Below, in pieces: positions 1 through 4,952 of a stretch of DNA of 5,937 bases; the first letter of the stretch is position 1, and the number at the start of each line of letters is the position of its first letter. Source of the DNA: Chloroflexota bacterium (lineage in GTDB: Bacteria > Chloroflexota > UBA6077); assembly GCA_021788565.1 (NCBI GenBank), contig JAJYKO010000400.1, positions 1-5,937 on the forward strand. The letters are read 5' to 3'. The notes under the pieces were generated by a model. The model made no database searches, had not been told where the DNA came from, and was given only the letters and a program-made list of their open reading frames with translations. The translations under genes and the position numbers were made by a program.

Positions 1-919
1 CGAGCAGGGCTACCAGGACAACCACAGAGACTGCCTGGCCCGCATAGAGGGCAAAAGGCTCCAGCGTCACCACCGCCAGAAGGAAGACGATGGTCAGTCC
101 CGCCAGCAGGATGTCCAGGGCAATCTCGTTCGGCGTCTTCTGACGGCTGGCGCCCTCCACCAGCGAGATCATTCGATCCAGAAAGGTGTGACCGGGATCC
201 TCTGTGATGCGGATCTTCAGCCAGTCGCTCACCACCTGGGTGCCGCCGGTGACACTCGATCGGATGTCGGTGTTCGGCTCTTTGAGTACCGGCGCGGACT
301 CACCCGTGATGGCGGCCTCGTTGACGTAGGCAACCCCCTGAAGAACCTCTCCGTCGCTGGGAATGATCTCCCCCTCTCGCACCAGCACCATGTCGCCGGC
401 ACGAAGATCGTGGGAGCTCACCATCTCTTCCTGGCTGTCTCTCAGCCGCCGCGCTGGAGTATCCTTTCGCGTGGCCCGAAGCGTGGCTGCCTGCGCTCTT
501 CCCCTCACCTCCGCCATCGCCTCGGCAAAGTTGGCAAAGAGGACGGTGAACCAGAGCCAGAGGGTGATCTGGAAGGTGAATCCCAAAGGGCCCCCCGTTA
601 TCACCTCCCGGACAAAGCTGATAGTCGTGATGGCGGCCGCTACCTCCACCACGAACATCACCGGGTTCCGCAGCATCCAGCGCGGATTGAGCTTCACGAA
701 GGAATCCCGAACAGCCTTCCCCATCAGATCGCCCGACCAGGTATTGACGCCCGTCTTGCGGTGGCTAGCCACCTCCTTCATCTCGGCGGTCTCCGGCGTA
801 CGCCGCCGCGGCGGGGTCAGCCCTCGCAACGGATCCGCGTCACGCTCAGGTATCGTTCTCGTCGGCCTCGACGAATCCTGAGAAGCTGGCGGCCTGTCTG
901 GCAGCTCCCTATTATTCAT
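1..919 (-). CDS. kdpB: Potassium-transporting ATPase ATP-binding subunit KdpB, N-terminal 306 residues (3' end off window)
   Basis: KdpB is the P-type ATPase subunit of the KdpFABC complex in the inner membrane; it hydrolyses ATP to drive K+ uptake through KdpA. The reading frame is open from the ATG at 919 to the window edge. Family signatures: the KLNP and [10 protein letters not shown] stretch (about residues 76-93), first membrane segments (about 86-135) ending [14 protein letters not shown], the actuator-domain loop TGES at 205-208, [11 protein letters not shown] (about 224-234), [20 protein letters not shown] (about 247-264), then membrane helix 3. S208 of TGES aligns with the serine of E. 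coli KdpB (S162) whose phosphorylation is known to inhibit the pump. The DKTGT phosphorylation motif lies beyond the window. The N-terminus carries about 50 more residues than E. coli KdpB, rich in Arg and Pro. I chose ATG 919 because GGAG lies 10 nt upstream. In-frame alternatives are ATG 928, whose SD is too close, and ATG 781, which gives an E. coli-like length with GGAG 9 nt upstream. Identity is very secure; the start is less so. Confidence 0.96.
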   Translation of the reverse strand, partial: MNNRELPDRPPASQDSSRPTRTIPERDADPLRGLTPPRRRTPETAEMKEVASHRKTGVNTWSGDLMGKAVRDSFVKLNPRWMLRNPVMFVVEVAAAITTISFVREVITGGPLGFTFQITLWLWFTVLFANFAEAMAEVRGRAQAATLRATRKDTPARRLRDSQEEMVSSHDLRAGDMVLVREGEIIPSDGEVLQGVAYVNEAAITGESAPVLKEPNTDIRSSVTGGTQVVSDWLKIRITEDPGHTFLDRMISLVEGASRQKTPNEIALDILLAGLTIVFLLAVVTLEPFALYAGQAVSVVVLVALL

Positions 920-947
920 CGGTGTCATACTCCAGCTGCTCCGCCAT
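912..947 (-). other. Possible 11-codon leader ORF overlapping the kdpB start
   Basis: An ATG at 947 opens a short frame ([11 protein letters not shown]) that stops with TAA at 914-912, overlapping the proposed kdpB ATG (919) by 8 nt. The GGAG proposed for kdpB lies inside it. Such an arrangement could couple translation to kdpB, but this ATG has no clear Shine-Dalgarno sequence of its own (AAAATCGGC precedes it). A chance ORF is the simpler explanation. Confidence 0.15.
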
Positions 948-1051
948 GCCGATTTTGTCTCGTAGGGGCCGGCGGCTCTGCTGGCCCGTCCGGGCGGGCA
1001 GACAGGGCCGTCCGCCCCTACACGAGGTCGATACCAGCATGGTCATACTCC
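934..1051. repeat. Palindromic (MITE/REP-like) element between kdpA and kdpB
   Basis: The gap holds a long imperfect palindrome. Its outer arms are CCATGC (944-949) and GCATGG (1037-1042); its inner arms are CTCGTAGGGG (959-968) and CCCCTACACGAG (1015-1026). The 963-1020 core continues pairing almost to its centre through GC-rich stretches. The 10-mer GTCATACTCC occurs at both borders, at 924-933 and 1042-1051; the second copy starts in the last base of the kdpA stop. This looks like a non-autonomous repeat with a 10-bp target-site duplication. No transposase is encoded. As RNA it would form a strong hairpin between kdpA and kdpB and could tune their ratio. Copy number elsewhere in the genome is unknown. 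Confidence 0.7.
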
Positions 1052-2778
1052 TAAAACGTCTTTCCGGCTGCCATCAGCAGCTGTTCCGCGACCGGCCCGA
1101 GAGCAAGGGCGGGGAAGTAGGTCAAGGCGCCCACGATGACAACCACTCCAACTAGCAAGCCAACCCAGAGACCACCGGTCGTCGGGAACGTTCCCAGGCT
1201 CGGCGCCACCCGCTGCTTCCTCGCCATCGATCCCGCGAGGGCCAGGATGGGAATGTGCATCATGTACCGCCCGATGAACATCGCGAGCGCCATCGTCAAG
1301 TCCCAGAAGAGGTTGCTGCCAAGCCCAGCAAATGCCGATCCGTTGTTGCCCGTGCCCGAGCTGTAGGCATACAGCATCTCGCTGAAGCCGTGAGGACCCG
1401 GGTTGAGAATGGTGCTCGTTCCTGCACCCGTAACGCTGGAGAGGCCGGTGAATCCCAGAATCGACAGCGCCAGGATCAGGACGGTGAGCATCGCCATCTT
1501 GATCTCGAAGGACTGGACCTTTTTGCCGAGATACTCCGGCGTCCGTCCCACCATCAGTCCCGCGATGAACACCGCCAGGATGGCGAAGATCAGCATGCCG
1601 TACAGGCCAGCCCCTACGCCCCCGATGATGACCTCGCCCAGCTGAATGTTCAGCATCGGAATCATGCCGGCGAGCGGCAACAGGCTGTCGTGCATATTGT
1701 TCACCGCCCCGCACGACGCGGCTGTGGTAACGACCGTGAAGAGCGCGGAGGCGGACATCCCGAATCGCACCTCTTTGCCCTCGAAGTTGCCGCCGGCTTG
1801 AAGTGCCGACAGGTGCTGGTCCACTCCCAACCGTGCAATCAGCGGGTTCCCGCCCTGCTCTATCGGCAGCACCACGGCGACTCCAGCCAGGAACAGGATC
1901 AGCATGGCGGCCAGAATCGCCCAGCCCTGCCGGGTGTTACCAGCCATCCGACCGAAGGCGTAGACGATCCCCGCCCCGATGGTGAAGATTGCCAGCACCT
2001 CGGTGAAGTTGGTCAGGCCGTTCGGGTTCTCATAGGGATGGGAGGAGTTGGCGTTGAAGAAGCCGCCGCCGTTGGTGCCGAGTTCCTTGATTGCCTCCTG
2101 GCTAGCGACTGGCCCCTGAGGGATAACCTGAATCGCCCCCTGAATCGTGTGCGCCTGCACGAAGCCGTTGAAGTTCTGAGGGACCCCCTGCCACACCAGA
2201 AAGATGGCAATGACGGCCGACAGGGGCAGCAGCACATACAGCGTTCCGCGGACCAGGTCGACCCAGAAGTTCCCGAGGGTGTCGGCGGAGCGCCTGGTTA
2301 GCCCACGCACCAGGGCCACGGCTATGGCTATACCCGTCGCCGCCGAGGCGAAGTTCTGCACCGCAAGGACGGCCATCTGGGTGAAGTAGCTCATGGTGCT
2401 CTCACCCGAGTAGAACTGCCAGTTGGTGTTGGTGGCAAAGCTTACCGCCGTGTTCCAGGCCAGATCCGGCGGTGACACAGGGCCAAAGCCCGCCGGATTC
2501 AGGGGAAGGTACTGCTGAAGCCGTTCGAAGGAGTAAACCGCCAGCACGCCCACAAAGTTGAACAGCACCATTCCGACGGCGTAGCCGGTCCACCGCTGCT
2601 CGCGGTTCGGGTCCACGCCGGTCAGCCGGTAGATCAGCCGCTCCACCGGCTCGATCACCGGGCTGATGAAGGTGCGCTCGCCGGCGAACACCTTCACCAT
2701 GTAGACTCCCACCGGTTTGGTGATGGCGAGCAGCACCACCACAAACAGGACTATTTGAAGTATGCCCGGTACACTCAT
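1051..2778 (-). CDS. kdpA: Potassium-transporting ATPase potassium-binding subunit KdpA
   Basis: KdpA is the K+-selective subunit of KdpFABC, a relative of the superfamily of K+ transporters (Trk/Ktr/HKT) with four pseudo-repeated membrane-pore-membrane units and about ten membrane helices. The protein is 575 residues, slightly longer than E. coli KdpA (557). Selectivity-filter regions are visible: pore 1 NTAVSFATNTNWQFYSGE (109-126), pore 2 TNGGGFFNANSSHP (235-248), pore 3 SCGAVNNMHDS (355-365) and pore 4 GTGNNGSAFAGL (475-486). All four keep the conserved Asn/Gly residues. Hydrophobic helices begin at residue 5 and end near 560. The ATG at 2778 is preceded by GGGGAGG at 2788-2782, directly after the TGA of the upstream gene (10-nt gap), so translational coupling is likely. 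It ends in TAG at 1053-1051. Unlike most kdp operons, a 131-nt gap with a palindromic repeat separates it from kdpB. Confidence 0.98.
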   Translation of the reverse strand: MSVPGILQIVLFVVVLLAITKPVGVYMVKVFAGERTFISPVIEPVERLIYRLTGVDPNREQRWTGYAVGMVLFNFVGVLAVYSFERLQQYLPLNPAGFGPVSPPDLAWNTAVSFATNTNWQFYSGESTMSYFTQMAVLAVQNFASAATGIAIAVALVRGLTRRSADTLGNFWVDLVRGTLYVLLPLSAVIAIFLVWQGVPQNFNGFVQAHTIQGAIQVIPQGPVASQEAIKELGTNGGGFFNANSSHPYENPNGLTNFTEVLAIFTIGAGIVYAFGRMAGNTRQGWAILAAMLILFLAGVAVVLPIEQGGNPLIARLGVDQHLSALQAGGNFEGKEVRFGMSASALFTVVTTAASCGAVNNMHDSLLPLAGMIPMLNIQLGEVIIGGVGAGLYGMLIFAILAVFIAGLMVGRTPEYLGKKVQSFEIKMAMLTVLILALSILGFTGLSSVTGAGTSTILNPGPHGFSEMLYAYSSGTGNNGSAFAGLGSNLFWDLTMALAMFIGRYMMHIPILALAGSMARKQRVAPSLGTFPTTGGLWVGLLVGVVVIVGALTYFPALALGPVAEQLLMAAGKTF

Positions 2779-2781
2779 CAG

Positions 2782-2788
2782 CCTCCCC
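2782..2788 (-). promoter_or_regulatory. Ribosome binding site of kdpA
   Basis: GGGGAGG sits 3 nt before the kdpA ATG at 2778 and begins right after the stop codon of the 104-aa gene. It is the strongest Shine-Dalgarno match for this start and supports termination-reinitiation coupling between the two genes. Confidence 0.7.
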
Positions 2789-3103
2789 TCATCTGGGACA
2801 ACTCGCGTCGCGTCGGTGGAACCACACCGTAAAGTCTGGCACGGTCACCTCAACCACAGCCTCGATTCCATATTCGGCTGCTAGATCGTCTACCATGGCA
2901 GTGAGCTGCCACGACTCTTCTGGGAAGCCAAGCAGGCTCCCTGACTCGCTAATCGCTTTCATCGAGGACGGTGGCATACGAACCAGCGTCTCGCACGCAG
3001 CGCGGAGCTGCGCCTCCAGCAAATCGCGCTTCTTGTCATCCCGGTGTACTCGGATCTCCCTCGTCTCAGATAGAGCCGCTCGCAATGAGCCTTTCGTATC
3101 CAT
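2789..3103 (-). CDS. Unassigned 104-aa soluble protein between kdpF and kdpA
   Basis: I do not recognise this protein. It is charged and soluble, with no signal peptide or membrane segment. Residues 1-45 are rich in Arg, Lys and Glu and look helical (RDDKKRDLLEAQLRAACETL, 21-40). A middle part follows (46-66), then a helix and two likely beta strands near the end (MVDDLAAEYGIEAVVEVTV and FTVWFHRR). It has two Cys (37, 102) and no recognisable catalytic motif. Support for it being real is contextual: the ATG is at 3103, only 3 nt after the kdpF stop; GGAGAGG lies 9 nt upstream inside the end of kdpF; and its stop is 10 nt before kdpA. KdpA normally follows kdpF directly, so this is an operon-embedded accessory gene. 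A regulatory or assembly role in the Kdp complex is only a guess. It does not resemble KdpC. Confidence 0.8.
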   Translation of the reverse strand: MDTKGSLRAALSETREIRVHRDDKKRDLLEAQLRAACETLVRMPPSSMKAISESGSLLGFPEESWQLTAMVDDLAAEYGIEAVVEVTVPDFTVWFHRRDASCPR

Positions 3104-3106
3104 TGC

Positions 3107-3196
3107 TTAGAACCTCTCCGGGTTGACAAGTGCGAATACCAGGTAGACGAGAAGCAGGAGCGCGACTACTCCTCCAAGGATGAATTCGAACCCCAT
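3107..3196 (-). CDS. kdpF: Potassium-transporting ATPase subunit KdpF
   Basis: This 29-residue peptide begins MGFEFILGGVVALLLLVYL and ends VFALVNPERF. It is the same length as E. coli KdpF and matches its pattern: one membrane helix, then a Y-L-V-x-A-L-[IV]-N-x-E-x-F tail. KdpF lies at the KdpA/KdpB side of the complex and stabilises it. The ATG at 3196 is preceded by GGAGGAGGT (3210-3202), an excellent Shine-Dalgarno sequence that also codes for glycines in the overlapping upstream micro-ORF. The TAA at 3109-3107 is followed after 3 nt by the next gene. Confidence 0.93.
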   Translation of the reverse strand: MGFEFILGGVVALLLLVYLVFALVNPERF

Positions 3197-3291
3197 ACCG
3201 CACCTCCTCCCATTCGCTCGCACACTACCGTGTAGCCGATAAGGGCAGCGAACAAGATCGCGGTCACCACGATGTAGATCGCATCTATCAC
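3166..3291 (-). CDS. Unassigned 41-aa single-helix membrane micro-protein upstream of kdpF
   Basis: A GTG at 3291, with AGGAGG at 3302-3297 (5-nt spacer), opens a 41-codon frame ending at TAG 3168-3166. The N-terminus, IDAIYIVVTAILFAALIGY then TVVCERMGGG, is one membrane helix (about residues 3-24) followed by a Cys-Glu-Arg motif. The last dozen residues overlap kdpF in another frame (31-nt overlap). The good ribosome site, hydrophobic helix and overlap with kdpF argue that it is translated and coupled to kdpF. It may be a second tiny accessory subunit of the transporter. My impression is that similar YxxLT...ERL-type peptides precede kdpF in other phyla; I have not checked this. It could also be a leader peptide. 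Confidence 0.6.
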   Translation of the reverse strand: MIDAIYIVVTAILFAALIGYTVVCERMGGGAVWGSNSSLEE

Positions 3292-3296
3292 TTCGG

Positions 3297-3302
3297 CCTC
3301 CT
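3297..3302 (-). promoter_or_regulatory. Ribosome binding site deciding the GTG start at 3291
   Basis: AGGAGG lies 5 nt upstream of GTG 3291. It is the main reason for accepting the 41-aa micro-gene and its non-ATG start. Confidence 0.6.
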
Positions 3303-3374
3303 AACTACTGAGGGCCAGTGGAGTCCACGATGCGTGGCAGTACGCTAGCGGGCGGTACCCATCCCGTGAGGGCG

Positions 3375-3399
3375 GTGACGCAAGCCACAACTGTGTCAC
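3375..3399. repeat. Inverted repeat in the kdp control region
   Basis: GTGACGCA (3375-3382) and TGTGTCAC (3392-3399) form 8-bp arms with a single mismatch (a G-T wobble as RNA) around a 9-nt loop. No T-run follows, so an intrinsic terminator is unlikely. It may be a protein-binding site or a 5'-UTR hairpin. Confidence 0.35.
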
Positions 3400-3452
3400 G
3401 CAATGTGTATGCCCGCTCGATGCTTAACCAGCACACTCAAGCACTGATGTCC

Positions 3453-3917
3453 CTAAGAGTAAGGTTCATCGCCCATCACGGACTCCGCCGACCTCTTTTG
3501 ATCTGAAACGTCCTCGACAACTCTAAGCAAGGACTCCAGCGGGAAGGGCTTTGGCAGAAATGCCAGCGGCCTGAACTCGGCCAGGCGAGCGGGACTGACC
3601 CGTACCGCCGAGATGATGACGGAGGGCACCTCTTGCCCACGGCCCCGCAGAAGTCGAAGAATCTCCCATCCCGTGAGGTCCGGCAGGCTGATGTCCAGGA
3701 GAATCAGGTCGGGCTCGTGGGCCGCCAATTCCCGCAAAGCATCCACTCCCGTCGCCGCTTCCAGCACTGTGTGCCCCTGCGCGGATAGGTTCTGGGCAAT
3801 CACCTTTCTCAGGACGTCTTCGTCCTCGACCAGCAAGATCAGGAGGACTGGCGCCGTTGTCTCCAGTGGACCACGCACCTCTTTCTGTTCTCGCCCGACG
3901 AGGGTATCGGCTTCCAT
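3453..3917 (-). CDS. Stand-alone receiver-domain response regulator
   Basis: This 154-residue protein consists of one CheY-like receiver with short tails. Beta-1 LLILLVEDED (25-34) supplies the acidic pocket (E31, D32, D34 region). The phosphoacceptor is D75 in LILLDISLPDLTGWE, the switch Ser is S103 in VIISAV, and the conserved Lys is K123 in LPKPF. Helix 4 is shortened: the usual GAxxYLxKP is replaced by FRPLAFLPKPF. About 22 residues precede the domain and about 20 polar residues follow; there is no DNA-binding or enzymatic output domain. ATG 3917 follows GAAGGAAGG (7-nt spacer from GGAAGG). It sits between kdpE and the transporter genes on the same strand, so it may take phosphate from KdpD or another kinase, or act through protein contact. 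It is not KdpE, which is the full-length neighbour. The receiver assignment is secure; the link to Kdp signalling is inferred. Confidence 0.9.
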   Translation of the reverse strand: MEADTLVGREQKEVRGPLETTAPVLLILLVEDEDVLRKVIAQNLSAQGHTVLEAATGVDALRELAAHEPDLILLDISLPDLTGWEILRLLRGRGQEVPSVIISAVRVSPARLAEFRPLAFLPKPFPLESLLRVVEDVSDQKRSAESVMGDEPYS

Positions 3918-4237
3918 CTCCTTGCCTTCCTTCTTCTCAATCGTTGCGATCCGAAACGCTCGGACGTCCTCGCTCAGAGACCTACGGATCGTCGCTTCGC
4001 CGGCTTCCTCACGAGGACAATCATAACCTCGCGGAGCTAAACGGGGTGTCAGCGGCTCGGGGCCCTGGATAAATGTCAGGTAACAGTCGTCTAGACGGGG
4101 CTCAACGGGGAGTAAACATGGGGAGTTGGCTGTCGTTCCCGTGAAAGCGGGAGTCCAGCCCCGCGATACCAGGCGGACTCCCGCCTACGCGAGTTCTAGA
4201 TTGCCTCTATTTCGGGAGGGTCCAGGGAGACAAAAGG
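3918..4237. other. 320-nt intergenic stretch between kdpE and the receiver gene
   Basis: No credible gene is visible on either strand. The part nearest kdpE holds a palindromic repeat (about 4131-4200). The rest includes a small inverted repeat, CCTG-N9-CAGG at 4064-4080 around an AT-rich core, that could be an operator for the receiver gene. I find no clear sigma-70 promoter and no T-tailed terminator. Confidence 0.5.
4131..4200. repeat. Dispersed-type palindromic repeat
   Basis: Perfect 10-bp arms GCGGGAGTCC (4147-4156) and GGACTCCCGC (4175-4184) enclose an 18-nt loop. Weaker pairing continues outward into TCGTTCCCGTGAAA on the left and CTACGCGAGTTCTAGA on the right. The form resembles the widespread 'TCATTCCCGCGAAAGCGGGAATCCAG' class of intergenic palindromes found in many bacterial genomes. 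This copy has decayed outer arms. It could fold in the RNA downstream of kdpE and affect transcript stability, but no T-run marks it as a terminator. Confidence 0.65.
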
Positions 4238-4945
4238 TCAGTCGTTCTCCGAGACCATCCTGTAGCCAACGCCGGGGTCGGTGATCAGGTAGCGGGGCTC
4301 TTGAGGGTCCTTCTCGAGCTTTCGGCGCAGCCGCCCGACATAGACGTGGAGGTAGTGGGCTTCCTCGCCGTATCCAGGCCCCCACACCTCCTGCAGGAGC
4401 ATCCGGTCGGTAAGCACCTTGTTGGGATGGGTCACGAAAGCCTTCAGCAGATCGTACTCGGTAGGGGTGAGGCGGACCGAAGCGCCCTCGACGCGTACGA
4501 CGCGACGCTCCAGGTCCACCTCCAGGTTTCCGGTTCGGAACACAGGCTCGATCCCTCCGGAGGCGGGTCCCAGGCTGTGCCGAATGGCCACACGGAGGCG
4601 AGCAAGAAGCTCTTCCACGCCGAAGGGCTTGGTGAGATAGTCGTCGGCCCCCAGATCCAGGGCAGCCACCTTATCCCGCTCTCGGCCTCTGACGGAAAGC
4701 ACTACCACGGGCGTATTGGCGACCTGCCTGATCTCTTTGAGAACGTCCAGTCCGTCCATATCTGGAAGCCCCAAGTCCAGCAATATGACGTCCGGACGCC
4801 GCCGCCTGAAGCTTTCGAGGGCCTGCTCACCGGTTTCTGCTACCTCGACCTGAAAGCCGTTTCGATCCAGGATAGTCCGAACTGCGCGCTCGATACCGGG
4901 CTCGTCGTCGATCACCAGAACATGGGCGCCCATCGTCTTGCTCAT
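4238..4945 (-). CDS. kdpE: KDP operon transcriptional regulatory protein KdpE
   Basis: KdpE is the cytoplasmic OmpR/PhoB-family response regulator that activates kdp transcription when phosphorylated by KdpD. From ATG 4945 the protein is 235 residues (E. coli KdpE: 225). Receiver domain about 7-123: acidic pocket D13-D14, phosphoacceptor D57 in DVILLDLGLPDMDG, switch S84 in VVLSVRG, K106 in LTKPF with GADDY before it. The winged-helix DNA-binding domain (about 137-233) contains LTPTEYDLLKAF, EVWGPGYGEEAHYLHVYVGRLRRKLE and ITDPGVGYRM, the usual effector signature. ATG 4945 is chosen because GAGGT lies 9 nt upstream across the kdpD stop and the gap to kdpD is 7 nt. A longer GTG start at 4984 would overlap kdpD by 32 nt, and ATG 4933 lacks a good ribosome site. 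kdpD and kdpE are surely co-transcribed. The KdpE name rests on context plus close family likeness. Confidence 0.93.
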   Translation of the reverse strand: MSKTMGAHVLVIDDEPGIERAVRTILDRNGFQVEVAETGEQALESFRRRRPDVILLDLGLPDMDGLDVLKEIRQVANTPVVVLSVRGRERDKVAALDLGADDYLTKPFGVEELLARLRVAIRHSLGPASGGIEPVFRTGNLEVDLERRVVRVEGASVRLTPTEYDLLKAFVTHPNKVLTDRMLLQEVWGPGYGEEAHYLHVYVGRLRRKLEKDPQEPRYLITDPGVGYRMVSEND

Positions 4946-4952
4946 CGTGTCA

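Larger units (their letters stand above)
3292..3452 (-). promoter_or_regulatory. Probable control region of the kdpFAB genes
   Basis: This 161-nt non-coding gap lies between the receiver gene and the first transporter ORF. It holds a direct repeat, GGGCGGT at 3350-3356 and 3370-3376 (plus strand), spaced exactly 20 bp. It also holds the inverted repeat GTGACGCA-N9-TGTGTCAC at 3375-3399. OmpR-family regulators such as KdpE typically bind direct repeats on one helix face, so this is a fair candidate operator region. I find no convincing -35/-10 pair and no E. coli-like Kdp box, so the promoter position is open. Confidence 0.4.

Noticed and set aside
188..1054. Long plus-strand frame of 288 codons opposite kdpB
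   Set aside because: It is antisense to a frame with unmistakable KdpB motifs, has a low-complexity Arg/Pro/His-rich translation, and spans the repeat element. It is a shadow of GC-rich coding DNA.
1043..1714. Minus-strand 223-codon frame inside kdpA
   Set aside because: It is an alternative frame of the same strand overlapping a complete, motif-rich kdpA. No family features.
1255..2301. Plus-strand frame of 348 codons opposite kdpA
   Set aside because: It is rich in His, Arg and Gln with no domain or membrane pattern, and lies wholly antisense to conserved kdpA. A GC-rich shadow frame.
4068..4117. TTTACT (4117-4112) and TTTATC (4073-4068) on the minus strand as E. coli-like KdpE boxes
   Set aside because: The E. 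coli site has its two T-rich half-sites only a few bases apart; here they are about 44 nt apart and the matches are short enough to occur by chance.
4131..4200. Intrinsic terminator for kdpDE
   Set aside because: The stem is good, but no run of T follows on the coding strand and the sequence fits a dispersed palindromic repeat better.
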